Shown here: positions 17,241 to 26,883 of the stretch, in pieces | Position numbering within the stretch: position 1 is the stretch's first letter | Layout of the letters: each line of letters starts with the position of its first letter | Assembly: GCA_020636405.1 (NCBI GenBank) | Contig: JACJXW010000007.1 | Location: 372,001-436,000, forward strand | Source: Lewinellaceae bacterium | Lineage (GTDB): Bacteria; Bacteroidota; Bacteroidia; Chitinophagales; Saprospiraceae | DNA: 64,000 bases | Reading direction: 5' to 3' | The notes under the pieces: model-generated | Database searches by the model: none | Told to the model about the DNA's origin: nothing | Seen by the model: only the letters and a program-made list of their open reading frames with translations | Made by a program: the position numbers and the translations under genes

Positions 17241-19034
17241 ATGGACTTCAGGCGCCTTTTCGATATTCTGCCCTACCAGCAGGCACGCTTTCCAAATAAA
17301 GTGGCATTGGCCAGCAAAGAAGGCATTGAGTGGAAAAAATACTCCACCTCAACCTGCATCGAACAGGCCAACCGCGTCAGTGCGGGCCTGATAGCGCTGG
17401 GCCTGAAGCGAGGGGACAAAATGGCTATCCTCACCCACCGGGGTAGCCCTCAGTGGGTTTTTCTCGATTTTGGTATGCAGCAGGCAGGCGTTATTCCAGT
17501 CCCTATCCATGGCTCTTGCAGCCGGGAGGAACTGGCCTTTATTCTGAACGATGCCGCCATCTTATATTGTATAGTCGAAAACCGGGAATTACTGGACAAG
17601 GTAATGGCACTCCAGTCGGAGGTTCCCTCCCTGAAGGGCATTTACACCCTGCAGCCCCTGCCCGATGCGCCCGGCTGGGAAAGCCTTACGGCCGAACCCA
17701 CCACCAAACACCTGGAAACGCTACAGGCGTTGCGGGCCGCCATCCACGAAGACGACCTGGCTACTATCATCTATACCTCCGGGACTACCGGAGAGCCTAA
17801 AGGGGTCATGCTTTCCCACCGGAATATCGTCAGCAATATCAAAGCCACCATCACACTCATACCTGCTGATTATACCAAACGGGCCGTCAGCTTTCTGCCA
17901 TTGAGCCATATTTTCGAGCGAATGGTGGCCTTCACCTACATGGCTGTCGGCACTTCCGTATATTATCTGCATCAGCAGGAAAATATTCCCGAGTTCATAA
18001 AAGAGGTCAGGCCTCATTATTTCACGGCCGTGCCTCGTTTTTTGGAAAAGGCCTATGACGGAATACTGGAACAGGCCAGCCAGCGCCCACTCCTGATCAA
18101 GCGCCTCGTTCTGTGGGCGCTTTCCGTTGGTGAACACTACAAAATGCGGGGCCGGTTTCAGCCGCTTTACTGGTTCAAGCTGCAACTGGCCGACCTTCTG
18201 GTGTTTAGCTACTGGCGCAGGCAACTGGGTGGGAGGATAGAAGGCATCTTCGTCGGAGCCGCCGCTCTACAAGACCGCCTGGCCCGGCTCTTTACCGCTG
18301 CCGGAATTCCCGTCCGCGAAGGATACGGCATGACAGAAACCTCCCCAATAATTGCCTTCAACCGCTTTTCACCCGGAGGCACCCGCTTCGGGACCGTCGG
18401 TATTCCTATTCCCGGGCTGGAACTCCGGATCGATGCTCCGGAGGGAACAGAAGAAGGGGAGATTCTCGTCAAAGGCCCCAACGTCATGATGGGGTATTAT
18501 AACCGGCCTGAGGAAACCGCCGCCGCCTTCACCGAAGACGGCTGGCTGCGCACCGGAGATATCGGAAAGGTCACTCACAAGCGCTTCCTGCAGATTACCG
18601 GGAGAAAAAAGGATATTTTCAAAACTTCCGGAGGAAAATACATCGCTCCTCAGGAGCTGGAAAACACCCTACGCTCTTCACCTTACATCGAAGAATGCAT
18701 GGTACTCGGTTTTCAGCGCCCCTTTGCTACGGCCCTGATATTACCCCATTTCAACCTGCTCCAAAGCTGGTGCGAGGAAAACGATATTCATTGGACGGCG
18801 CCCCAGTTTATGGTGCACAACCATAAGGTGGAGCAGTTCATGGCACAAGAGGTCGAAAGGATTAATGAGGGGCTGCCCAGTTATAAGCACATCAGGAACT
18901 TTCACCTGCTACACCAACCCTGGTCGGCAGAAACCGGGGAACTGACACCCACGCTAAAGGCCCGGCGGGATGTCATTCTCGAAAAATTCAGCAAAGAAGT
19001 AGATGGACTTTACGAACAGGAATCCCGTTTTTGA
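17241..19034 (+). CDS. Long-chain acyl-CoA synthetase (AMP-forming), paralog 1
   Basis: This 597-residue ANL-superfamily ligase activates a fatty acid as acyl-AMP and then acyl-CoA. The P-loop-like motif IIYTSGTTGEPKG lies at about residues 174-186, the GYGMTETSP motif at about 358, and the hinge motif WLRTGDIGK at about 435 with GRKKDIFKTSGGKYIAP following. The layout is that of the FadD15/long-chain type without transmembrane helices. The next gene encodes a paralog in the same orientation 112 bases downstream, so the pair probably arose by tandem duplication and may differ in chain-length preference. Confidence 0.92.
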   Translation: MDFRRLFDILPYQQARFPNKVALASKEGIEWKKYSTSTCIEQANRVSAGLIALGLKRGDKMAILTHRGSPQWVFLDFGMQQAGVIPVPIHGSCSREELAFILNDAAILYCIVENRELLDKVMALQSEVPSLKGIYTLQPLPDAPGWESLTAEPTTKHLETLQALRAAIHEDDLATIIYTSGTTGEPKGVMLSHRNIVSNIKATITLIPADYTKRAVSFLPLSHIFERMVAFTYMAVGTSVYYLHQQENIPEFIKEVRPHYFTAVPRFLEKAYDGILEQASQRPLLIKRLVLWALSVGEHYKMRGRFQPLYWFKLQLADLLVFSYWRRQLGGRIEGIFVGAAALQDRLARLFTAAGIPVREGYGMTETSPIIAFNRFSPGGTRFGTVGIPIPGLELRIDAPEGTEEGEILVKGPNVMMGYYNRPEETAAAFTEDGWLRTGDIGKVTHKRFLQITGRKKDIFKTSGGKYIAPQELENTLRSSPYIEECMVLGFQRPFATALILPHFNLLQSWCEENDIHWTAPQFMVHNHKVEQFMAQEVERINEGLPSYKHIRNFHLLHQPWSAETGELTPTLKARRDVILEKFSKEVDGLYEQESRF

Positions 19035-19146
19035 TATTATTATTGTACCGTCTATGGCTGGCGGCACATTTTTCCAGATGCCATTATGCCCTGGAGGCGT
19101 TTTGAATCACATTTACTTTATTCCTAACCAAATACTCAGTTGAGTT

Positions 19147-20973
19147 ATGGAACCCAAACGGCTTTTCGATTTTATCCACTACCAGCAGGAGATATACCCG
19201 CTTCAGGAGGCTTTCGGCAGCCGCCTCGACGGGCAGTGGAAATACTACAGTACCGCCGAAACCATCGAACTGGCCAATAAGGCCAGCCGAGGCCTGGTCA
19301 AACTGGGAGTACAGCCCGGTGACAAGATCGCCGTGGCCGTTTACCAGAACCGCCCGGAATGGGTGATACTCGATATTGCCATCCAACAGATCGGTGCGAT
19401 CAACGTCCCGGTCTATCCTACCATCAGCCCGGGAGAATACGAGTATATTTTCAACGATTCCGAAGCACAGTACTGCTTTGTCGGAAAAGATGACCTCTAC
19501 GATAAGGTCCGGGAGGCCCAGAAAAATGTGCCTTCGCTGAAGGAGGTTTACACTTTTGACCGCCACATGGGCCGCCCCTTCTGGGAAGACATCTTCTCCG
19601 ACGAAGGCCAGGATGAAGTCGAAAAACGAAAGTCCGCCGTACAACCGGAGGAAATGGCCACCCTGATCTACACTTCCGGCACTACCGGCGCTCCCAAGGG
19701 AGTGATGCTCTCCCATAACAACATCGTCAGCAACGTATTGGCCGTCAAGCAGATATTCCCCATACAAGCCGGAGATACGGCACTGAGCTTTCTGCCCCTG
19801 TGCCATATCTTCGAACGCACAGCCCTGTATGTTTACACCTTCAAAGGGCTCCGTATCGCCTTCACCGGCACGGACAACCTAGGCGGTGATGAGGGCGACC
19901 TGAAAGCGGTCCAGCCTCATTTCTTCACTACCGTGCCCCGCCTCCTGGAGAAGGTGTATGAAAAGATCTACAACAAAGGGCTGGACCTTTCCGGCCTGGC
20001 CCGCAACCTGTTCTTTTGGGCCCTCAACCTGACGGAAGATTACGAATACGACAAGCGCTACAGCGGCCTGGATGCCGTTAAGGTCAAATTGGCAGACAAG
20101 CTCATCTTCAGCAAATGGAGAGAGGCCCTGGGCGGCCGGGTACGCGGTATAGTGACAGGAGCCGCCCCTTGCCCGGTAAAGATGGCCCGGGTATTCTCCG
20201 CCGCCGGCATCCCCATCCGCGAAGGCTACGGCCTGACCGAAACTTCTCCCGGGCTGGCCGTTGGGCGGTTCGATCCGGGTGGCGCCATGCTGGGCACCAT
20301 CGGCCCGTCTATCGATAAGGTAGAACTCATGATCGACGGTTCTTCCGGCCTCTACCGGGAAGGAGAAGGAGAGATCCTGGCTAAAGGCCCCAATATTATG
20401 ATGGGTTACTATAACAAACCGGAGGCCACCGCCGAAGTCATGAAAGAGATCGATGGGGAACAATGGTTCTGCACCGGCGACGTTGGACGCTTGATTGACG
20501 GGCCAGGAGGAATGCAGTTCCTGCAGATCACCGACCGGAAAAAAGAGTTGCTGAAAACCTCGGGAGGCAAATATGTCGCCCCGGCGCCGATCGAAAATAA
20601 ACTCAAGGAAGATTTTCTGATCGAACAAGCCATGGTGGTGGGGGAGAGCCGCAAGTTTGTCTCCGCCCTGATCCTCCCGGCAGAAGGAGCTCTGCGCGAT
20701 TGGTGCGAGCACAAAGGTTATGGCTGGACGTCCCTGGAAGACGCCATTGAAAAACCGGAGGTAATACAAAAATACCAGAGGATCATCGATGAGTACAACC
20801 CCCTGTTCAATAAGGTAGAACAGATCAAGAAGTTCAAGCTCCTGAGTGGAACCTGGGATCCTGTAAAAACAGATGGAACTGAAGCCGAGCTGACTCCAAC
20901 AATGAAGCTGAAAAGGCGGGTGATCAGAGATAAATACAGCGAGGCGATCGAGGCAATCTACACGGAGAGCTAA
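19147..20973 (+). CDS. Long-chain acyl-CoA synthetase (AMP-forming), paralog 2
   Basis: This 608-residue ligase has the same architecture as its upstream neighbour: LIYTSGTTGAPKG at about residues 173-185, GYGLTETSPGLAVG at about 361, and DRKKELLKTSGGKYVAP in the C-terminal hinge. It shares the N-terminal opening RLFDFIHYQQEIYPLQEAF with the RLFDILPYQQARFPNKVAL of paralog 1, which shows close relationship. It probably feeds phospholipid synthesis or beta-oxidation. Transcription ends at a strong hairpin at 21001-21044. Confidence 0.93.
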   Translation: MEPKRLFDFIHYQQEIYPLQEAFGSRLDGQWKYYSTAETIELANKASRGLVKLGVQPGDKIAVAVYQNRPEWVILDIAIQQIGAINVPVYPTISPGEYEYIFNDSEAQYCFVGKDDLYDKVREAQKNVPSLKEVYTFDRHMGRPFWEDIFSDEGQDEVEKRKSAVQPEEMATLIYTSGTTGAPKGVMLSHNNIVSNVLAVKQIFPIQAGDTALSFLPLCHIFERTALYVYTFKGLRIAFTGTDNLGGDEGDLKAVQPHFFTTVPRLLEKVYEKIYNKGLDLSGLARNLFFWALNLTEDYEYDKRYSGLDAVKVKLADKLIFSKWREALGGRVRGIVTGAAPCPVKMARVFSAAGIPIREGYGLTETSPGLAVGRFDPGGAMLGTIGPSIDKVELMIDGSSGLYREGEGEILAKGPNIMMGYYNKPEATAEVMKEIDGEQWFCTGDVGRLIDGPGGMQFLQITDRKKELLKTSGGKYVAPAPIENKLKEDFLIEQAMVVGESRKFVSALILPAEGALRDWCEHKGYGWTSLEDAIEKPEVIQKYQRIIDEYNPLFNKVEQIKKFKLLSGTWDPVKTDGTEAELTPTMKLKRRVIRDKYSEAIEAIYTES

Positions 20974-21000
20974 ATAAAGCCGTTCAAAGGCCTGGCCTTG

Positions 21001-21044
21001 GTTCCCGGGAAGGATTTCCTTATTGGAAAAACCTTCCCGGGAAC
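21001..21044. terminator. Hairpin terminator, probably bidirectional
   Basis: GTTCCCGGGAAGG (21001-21013) and CCTTCCCGGGAAC (21032-21044) are perfect 13-base arms around an 18-base loop, placed between the convergent ligase and small-protein genes. The T-rich sequence after it is modest (ATCAATTTTAT on the plus strand). Confidence 0.75.
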
Positions 21045-21051
21045 ATCAATT

Positions 21052-21177
21052 TTATCCCCCTAGGAATTTGAAATTCCACTGATAGATAGCTACTACCAGA
21101 ATGATGAATAATAACAGGCCAATGAAAAAGAACATCAGGCAGTAGCCCTTACTTCCAGCATTCTTAATTTCAGACAT
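21052..21177 (-). CDS. Small single-pass membrane protein, 41 residues
   Basis: The frame from the ATG at 21177 to the TAA at 21052 encodes MSEIKNAGSKGYCLMFFFIG followed by LLLFIILVVAIYQWNFKFLGG. A polar head of about 11 residues leads into one strongly hydrophobic helix (about 12-32) and a short aromatic/basic tail. This looks like a real small membrane protein rather than chance: it fills the gap between a terminator and ppiD, ends just before the shared terminator, and is on the same strand as ppiD with 44 bases between. No function can be named. Confidence 0.6.
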   Translation of the reverse strand: MSEIKNAGSKGYCLMFFFIGLLLFIILVVAIYQWNFKFLGG

Positions 21178-21221
21178 TCCTAATGCTATTTAACTGGGTT
21201 ATTTAAAAGATCCGCTCAAAA

Positions 21222-23327
21222 TTAATAGAAGCGGGACCGATTGTCTTCAATATCCGCATTTTTCTTCATAGCCTGTATCAGCTGGGCCGGTACCTGGCTG
21301 CGAATAGGAGCAGAAATGTTGCGGCGTAGTTGCGGTATATTGGTGGCCTGCCCGGCATCGGGCTTGCGGATCACTTTAACGACATATACGCCAGCTTTTC
21401 CAACTACGGGGCCGGACACCTGCCCTTCTTCCATGGTGAAGGCTTTACCGATCACCCTGGGCTCAATACCAAGGCTGGGCACGAAGGCAGCGCCGAAGGT
21501 GACATTGCTTGCCGTATCGACCTGGGCACTGAAAGACGCGGCGATGGAAGCCAGGTCGGTGCCTTGTATCTTCTGAGAGATCACCGCCCCCTTCTTTTCA
21601 TTGATCACCAGTTGTTCGATCTCATCTTTAATGTTGTCTACCGAAGGCAGGCCTGCCGACTGCACACTTCTCAGCGCAGCAAGAACGTACTTGTTCGTGT
21701 AGTAGTCAACCGGGTCCTGAAAAGCGTAGATCTCGGGGGAGACCTCTCCTTTATTGGCGTTGAACGCCCAGCGCACGATGTCCCGGGAAGCCTGTCCGGC
21801 GCCCAGCGAACCGATGGCAAAGTCATTCTTCTTGAGGCTGTTGGAAATTTCCACTTCCAGGCCTTCGGAATCGGCCGACTGCCGCATCTCTTCCAGTTTC
21901 CGGTTCTTCCCTACGAATGCCAGGGCACGCTCGTATACGTCATTTTGGGTATCCTCAGAAGGTACGATGCGTTCCTGGATATAGGCCGTCTTGACGCGTT
22001 CTGTCGTACTGGCGCTGCGGCGGAGCACTTCGATGAGGTGCCACCCGAAACTGGAGCGTACCTTATACCGCTGGCCGATCTGGCCGGTAACAAAGAGCAC
22101 CTCGTTGTATTCCGGAACAAACTGGTTGGGGGTCACATTTTCGTACTTGCCTCCTTTACTGGCGCTGCCAGGGTCCTGGCTGAATTTAATCGCCAGAGAG
22201 TCGAAAGTGGCAACGCCGCTCGCCAGCAGGTTATCGAGGCTGTCGATGGTATTTTTGGCAGCTGCAAAGTTCTGCGGGGTATCGGCATTGATGAGGATGT
22301 GGCGGGTATCGGCAGAGTCGGCCATGGTCGCACGGGCCAGCACTTTCATGGCCTGATAGGCGCCCTGATCGATGTATGGTCCATAAACAGAACCCACTGG
22401 AATGCTGAATGCCGTATCGGCAACCACCGGGCTCAGGTCTTCCTTGGAAAGGTAGAAGCCATTGATCGCGCCGTAGTTACGCTCAACAAATGCGGAGTCA
22501 TTTTCAGCAGCTTCGAACTCCGGGATGAGGCCGGCAATCTTATTGCGCAGGCCGGCAGAATCCTTAACAGTAGGAATGACGTCGAAAACGGCATACTCTA
22601 CTTTGCGGGTCTCCTCCTCCTGAAAGTAACGCGCCCGGTTTTGCTCGAGGTAATTCTCATAGTCTTCGTCGCTCAGTGTAACTTCCGTATTGTCAACCTC
22701 ATCGAAAGGGATCTTTACATAAGCCATATCTATGGAAACGCTCTGCTCCTGATGCCCCATCTCGGCCATCCAGGTCGGCGTGTAAATAGCCTTGGTTACC
22801 ATGCCATTGATCTTGCTCTGCAGCCGTTCCTTCATGATCTCCTTTTCCTGATGCGACCAAAAGGCCCTCATCTGAGGATCGGTGAAGGTGCCATTTTCTA
22901 TAGCCGTCTTGATCTGATTCAGTTGCTGGAAATTGATCTGCCGGGTATTGGGGTCGGTGAACCGCTGACGGATGACCGGGCTGGGATTGGTGCCGAACTG
23001 CAGGTCCAACAACTCGGCCTTACTAACACCGAGCCCCAGGGCTTCCGCTTCTTCCTGAACGACGGCTTCCTCAACGAAGTAGTCCCACAGTTGCTTGCGG
23101 CGGCTGAACACTTCCCCACCGGAATTGCCGTATAATACCTGTTCAACCCTGTTGAACTGGTTCCAGTCCAGCTTCTGGCCGTCAATTTCGCCCACCGTAA
23201 ACTGGGAGCTTCCAAAAACACTCTGCTGCCCGGAGGTCATATCCATGATGATAAAACCGGCAAGGCCAAGGCCTATCAACACGACCAGAACCCAGGAGTT
23301 CTTCCGAATTTTGCTTATCAAAGCCAT
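21222..23327 (-). CDS. PpiD-like peptidyl-prolyl isomerase / periplasmic foldase
   Basis: This 701-residue protein is anchored by one N-terminal helix (SWVLVVLIGLGLAGFIIMDM, about residues 11-30) and faces the periplasm. A SurA-N-like chaperone region follows (residues about 40-330). A parvulin PPIase domain is visible at about 345-440, with DTRHILINADTPQNF, LAIKFSQDPGSASKGGKYE and SFGWHLIEVL. A second, degenerate isomerase-like unit may lie in the C-terminal 200 residues. It probably helps fold exported and outer-membrane proteins. The start MALISKIRKNSW is typical of Bacteroidota PpiD homologues. A TATCTTTG promoter element lies about 110 bases upstream. Confidence 0.9.
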   Translation of the reverse strand: MALISKIRKNSWVLVVLIGLGLAGFIIMDMTSGQQSVFGSSQFTVGEIDGQKLDWNQFNRVEQVLYGNSGGEVFSRRKQLWDYFVEEAVVQEEAEALGLGVSKAELLDLQFGTNPSPVIRQRFTDPNTRQINFQQLNQIKTAIENGTFTDPQMRAFWSHQEKEIMKERLQSKINGMVTKAIYTPTWMAEMGHQEQSVSIDMAYVKIPFDEVDNTEVTLSDEDYENYLEQNRARYFQEEETRKVEYAVFDVIPTVKDSAGLRNKIAGLIPEFEAAENDSAFVERNYGAINGFYLSKEDLSPVVADTAFSIPVGSVYGPYIDQGAYQAMKVLARATMADSADTRHILINADTPQNFAAAKNTIDSLDNLLASGVATFDSLAIKFSQDPGSASKGGKYENVTPNQFVPEYNEVLFVTGQIGQRYKVRSSFGWHLIEVLRRSASTTERVKTAYIQERIVPSEDTQNDVYERALAFVGKNRKLEEMRQSADSEGLEVEISNSLKKNDFAIGSLGAGQASRDIVRWAFNANKGEVSPEIYAFQDPVDYYTNKYVLAALRSVQSAGLPSVDNIKDEIEQLVINEKKGAVISQKIQGTDLASIAASFSAQVDTASNVTFGAAFVPSLGIEPRVIGKAFTMEEGQVSGPVVGKAGVYVVKVIRKPDAGQATNIPQLRRNISAPIRSQVPAQLIQAMKKNADIEDNRSRFY

Positions 23328-23436
23328 CTCTTCGTCTGATGTTTTGTAAATTCAATTTATCGATACGTTCATTTCCGACACCCTTCTTTCCGGGGCGGAG
23401 GATGCTTCGGCGAAACTCATTTTCGCTAAAGAGTCG

Positions 23437-23444
23437 CAAAGATA
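23437..23444 (-). promoter_or_regulatory. -7 box for the PpiD-like gene
   Basis: Read on the minus strand the box is TATCTTTG, an exact match to TAnnTTTG, about 110 bases ahead of the start codon. The upstream element is only a T-run. Confidence 0.5.
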
Positions 23445-23563
23445 AGATTACATTTGAAAAAATCCATGCAAAAGTAGGCGGATTGCCGGCTAATTCCAAA
23501 ATTCACAACCAGTTATACATCCGGCACATCAGCTCCTGAGGAAAGCCCGGCGCCCCATCTCCT

Positions 23564-24586
23564 TTAGGCCCACACCTTACAGCCTTCCGTACAATTGGTG
23601 CAGATGTCGATCTGGCTGCGGCCTTTGAGTATTTTCTGACGGAAAGCCTGATAGGGTGCTGACTGCCACAACTCGGCAAAGCGCTGCGCCTTGAGGTCTC
23701 CCAATTGATGAACCGCATCCTTATCGAAGCAGCAAGGCACGACCCGCCCGTCCCAGGTGATCACGCAGGAGTGCCACAGTTTCCAGCAATGGTTGAGCAG
23801 GCGGTTCTTGACGCGGTACGAACCATCGGGCTGTAGCTGGTACCGGGAGTAGCGCTCATTCCGAGGAATAAGGGGGTTGCCCTCCTGGTAATTGTAAACC
23901 TGGGCTGTTTTGAGCTTCACCTCATCAACCCCGATCTCCTGCGCCAGGCGATGTACTTCAGCTATTTGATGCTCATTGGGCGCCACCACCAGGAATTGAA
24001 AAATAAGATGGGGTTTTCGCGAATTCAGTTCTCGCTTCATGGCCACCACATTTCGGGCTCCCTGTAGGACGATATCGAGGTTGCCTCCTTTCCGGTAACT
24101 TTCATACACCTCCTGAGTAGTGCCGTCAACCGAGATGATGAGCCGGTCCAGTCCCGACTCCACCGTTTTACGGGCATTTTCCTCGTCCAAAAAATGGCCG
24201 TTGGTAGACGTAATCGTATACAGCCCCCGCCGGTGAGCATAGTTCACCATTTCCAGAAAGCGGGGGTTGATGTAGGGCTCCCCCTGAAAATAAAAGATCA
24301 GGTATACGAGGCTCTGATGCAGTTCGTCGACGGCCCTCCGGAAAAAATCTGCCCGCAGATTACCGGTAGGGCGCGTAAAGGCACGCAGGCCGCTGGGGCA
24401 TTCCGGGCAGCGTAAATTGCAGGCCGTAGTGGGCTCAATGGACACCGTCAGCGGCAGGCCCCATTGAACAGGGCGCTTCAACCAGCGCGCCAGGTAATAC
24501 GAGGATAACACCTTTGCCGCATTCCAGAGGCGGGAAAAAGAGAGTTTACTCAAAAAATTCAGGGTGTCGGCAACGTATATTTTCAT
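23564..24586 (-). CDS. Radical SAM protein with SPASM-type C-terminus
   Basis: This 340-residue enzyme has the cluster motif CNLRCPECP (Cx3Cx2C) at about residue 55, after the EPTTACNLRC lead-in. Later cysteines (CWKLWHSCVITWDGRVVPCC, then CTNCTEGC) form a SPASM-like auxiliary cluster region. This resembles peptide-modifying or lipid-precursor enzymes of the MoaA/NirJ/SPASM group. No precursor peptide is evident nearby, so the substrate is open. The start at 24586 (MKIYVADTLNFLSKLSF) was preferred over one 177 bases upstream, which would overlap the ompA-like gene's 3' end and contains non-conserved residues. It lies downstream of the T9SS cassette on the same strand. Confidence 0.85.
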   Translation of the reverse strand: MKIYVADTLNFLSKLSFSRLWNAAKVLSSYYLARWLKRPVQWGLPLTVSIEPTTACNLRCPECPSGLRAFTRPTGNLRADFFRRAVDELHQSLVYLIFYFQGEPYINPRFLEMVNYAHRRGLYTITSTNGHFLDEENARKTVESGLDRLIISVDGTTQEVYESYRKGGNLDIVLQGARNVVAMKRELNSRKPHLIFQFLVVAPNEHQIAEVHRLAQEIGVDEVKLKTAQVYNYQEGNPLIPRNERYSRYQLQPDGSYRVKNRLLNHCWKLWHSCVITWDGRVVPCCFDKDAVHQLGDLKAQRFAELWQSAPYQAFRQKILKGRSQIDICTNCTEGCKVWA

Positions 24587-24653
24587 AATAGGAATCGGCC
24601 TTTGCACTCGAAAATCAGGTTTTTCCGTGATGATATTGTGCTGGAAATGCGAA

Positions 24654-24682
24654 AGCCGGGAAAAGCATTTTGCATCCCGGCT
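24654..24682 (-). terminator. Weak hairpin after the OmpA/PD40 gene
   Basis: AGCCGGG (24654-24660) and CCCGGCT (24676-24682) form a short GC stem between the OmpA/PD40 stop codon and the radical SAM start. On the minus strand only TTTC follows, so termination is probably partial. Confidence 0.4.
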
Positions 24683-24713
24683 CTCCAATTCTACCACAAC
24701 TATAATTTTACAG

Positions 24714-26750
24714 TCAGTTTTTTTCGTCAAAGGGGCGGTGATATTCCACCTCCAGAGGTTCATTCATACGCGAAACACGTACCTCTGTACGCCGGTTTGC
24801 CTCGTACTCCTCGTCGGTACACTTCACCCCTTCCTCACAGTTGCAATGGTTGGCGGGGAAGGCCTCTCCATACCCAAAGGCTTTGATCCTCCTCTTTTCT
24901 ATCCCGCGGCTGACCAGAAATGCTTTGGCGGATTCCGCCCGGTCCAACGAGAGTTTGAGGTTGAATTCATCGGAACCCTGGCAGTCGGTATGGGAAATGA
25001 GTTCGATTTCCATACTCGGATAGGATTTCATCAGTTGGGCCAAGTCTTCCAGTTCCTGCGCTTCCCCTTTGCGGATCGACGATTTCCCAAAATCGTAATG
25101 GATATTCCGCATTACGATCACGGCTCCTTCCCGGATGGGTTTGCGGAGTACGGAGGTAGATTCCGGTTCCATCTCCATCACCACTGCGAAAGAGCGTTTG
25201 CTCCTCAGGTTGACCGTTGAGATCCGGGTCGTATCGCTCCGGTAGCCGGACAGTTCACTGATGATGGTAAATTCACACCCCAAGTCAATGCAGTATTCGA
25301 AAGTACCATTGATATTGGTCTGCGTGCGTATTTCTTCCCCGGTACATTCATTGACCATCCGAACCCTGGCGCTGGGTATCCGTTTGTTGTAAGGGCGGCT
25401 GGCCACCAACCCGCTCAAGGTCATACAGTTGCTGGGGGACAACCCTACTTCTATAGGCCGGTTGAAGACGTTTTCTTCCGGGTTGTAATTGACCTCGCGT
25501 GGCGTATAGCCCGCTTTGGAGGCCAGAATGATGTAATTTCTGGCTTCATTCAGTAAGGTATAGGCCTCCCCGCTGGCATTGGAAGTGAACTCGGGGGCTC
25601 CCAGGTCTTTCTCCTGTTTGCGTATGCGTTGAAAGACCATCCTCTCATCCCCGCTTTCAGCAGGCAACAATTCCAGGTCGTATAGTTCATCTCCTTTCAC
25701 CGACCCGGTAACGGTCTTTTCATAGATCCAGATCGAGGCGCCGGGCAGGCGGCGCCCGGTATTTTCATCAAAAACGGCAATGACCGAATTGGACAATTTG
25801 GGGAACTGGACCCCCTGTATGCCCTCTGGTGCTTCAAACATATAAATATCGTCCTTGCCGTTCCCTCCTGGCCGGTTGGAAGAAAAATACCCAATGTCTC
25901 CATCCGGATTCAGGATAATACCCAGGTCGTCTGCCTTGGAGTTGAACGGTTCTCCCAGGTTGATCACTTTCCCCCATTCCGGCCGCCCTACGTCGATCAT
26001 GAACAGGTCGAGCCCGCCGTACCCTCTGTGCCCGTCGGAAGCAAAAAACAGGGTGCCGCTTTCGTGAATGAACGGGAAGGCCTCGTTGCCATCGGTATTG
26101 ACCTGAGGGCCCATATTTACCGGTGGCGACCAATAGCCGTTTTGATTGAACGCCACCCATATATCAAGGTTTCCCTGCCCGCCCGGGCGGTTAGAGGCGA
26201 AATACAACTTATTCCCATCGGGCGAAAGGGCAGGATGCATACAGGAATACTCGTCGCTGTTGAAGGGAAGTTCCTGCACATTTTCCCAATCGGTGAGCCC
26301 CCGGCTGGCCTGATAGATCTTCATGCCCACTTTGCCCTTGGAGTCCGCCTTTTGCACGCCCTGAATGAGATTGTTACGGGTGAAGTACATCATGTCTCCA
26401 TCGCGGTTGAAGGAGACCGGCCCTTCATGCAATTGAGAATTGATCCTCAAAGAGAAAGATTCCGGCTTCAGTGGGGACCCGTTGGGGTCCAGTTCGGAGT
26501 AGAATAACTCGAAGAAAGTCTCTCCGATCTGCTGGTCAATCGGCCCTTCTTTGCGACGGGACGAGACAAAGACCATTCCATTCTCATAAAATACCGGTGA
26601 AAATTCCAGCGCTGAGGTATTGATCTCCGCCAGGTTGACCAGTTTCACTGACGAGTTGAGTTCTGTCTTTTTTTGCAAACGAAGCTTCTCTCCTACCTGG
26701 GCATCAAGCAGAATTGGCAACAATACCGAGAAGAGGAACAAATAACGCAT
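24714..26750 (-). CDS. PD40-repeat OmpA-family protein (PorE-like, T9SS cassette)
   Basis: This 678-residue envelope protein has a signal peptide (1-18), then PD40/WD40-like propeller repeats at about residues 45-320 (HPALSPDGNKLYFASNRPGG, IGYFSSNRPGGNGKDD). A carboxypeptidase-regulatory-like sandwich lies at about 430-520. The C-terminal OmpA peptidoglycan-binding domain spans about 560-665 (HYDFGKSSIRKGEAQEL, then HTDCQGSDEFNLKLSLDRAE and NRRTEVRV). This domain set is that of PorE and its paralogs, which link outer-membrane T9SS parts to peptidoglycan. It is the third gene of a minus-strand set: type B adhesin, PorP/SprF-like, then this one. It therefore probably anchors that adhesin's dedicated export or attachment partner. 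Confidence 0.88.
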   Translation of the reverse strand: MRYLFLFSVLLPILLDAQVGEKLRLQKKTELNSSVKLVNLAEINTSALEFSPVFYENGMVFVSSRRKEGPIDQQIGETFFELFYSELDPNGSPLKPESFSLRINSQLHEGPVSFNRDGDMMYFTRNNLIQGVQKADSKGKVGMKIYQASRGLTDWENVQELPFNSDEYSCMHPALSPDGNKLYFASNRPGGQGNLDIWVAFNQNGYWSPPVNMGPQVNTDGNEAFPFIHESGTLFFASDGHRGYGGLDLFMIDVGRPEWGKVINLGEPFNSKADDLGIILNPDGDIGYFSSNRPGGNGKDDIYMFEAPEGIQGVQFPKLSNSVIAVFDENTGRRLPGASIWIYEKTVTGSVKGDELYDLELLPAESGDERMVFQRIRKQEKDLGAPEFTSNASGEAYTLLNEARNYIILASKAGYTPREVNYNPEENVFNRPIEVGLSPSNCMTLSGLVASRPYNKRIPSARVRMVNECTGEEIRTQTNINGTFEYCIDLGCEFTIISELSGYRSDTTRISTVNLRSKRSFAVVMEMEPESTSVLRKPIREGAVIVMRNIHYDFGKSSIRKGEAQELEDLAQLMKSYPSMEIELISHTDCQGSDEFNLKLSLDRAESAKAFLVSRGIEKRRIKAFGYGEAFPANHCNCEEGVKCTDEEYEANRRTEVRVSRMNEPLEVEYHRPFDEKN

Positions 26751-26774
26751 AGGGCAGCATATTTTTCATGCCAT

Positions 26775-26859
26775 GGGCTTTCGGCACAATTTACCATCAT
26801 AAGATAATAAAATTCTGCTCATAATATGTTGGAATTTTTATTTCCGGCGCCGAAAGCCC
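26775..26859. repeat. Long-loop inverted repeat inside the T9SS cassette
   Basis: GGGCTTTCGGC (26775-26785) and GCCGAAAGCCC (26849-26859) are perfect 11-base arms, 63 bases apart. They fill the gap between the PorP-like and OmpA/PD40 genes and could form an intercistronic stem that sets relative expression. Confidence 0.5.
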
Positions 26860-26883
26860 AGAGCATAAAAGCCCAAACTGTTT

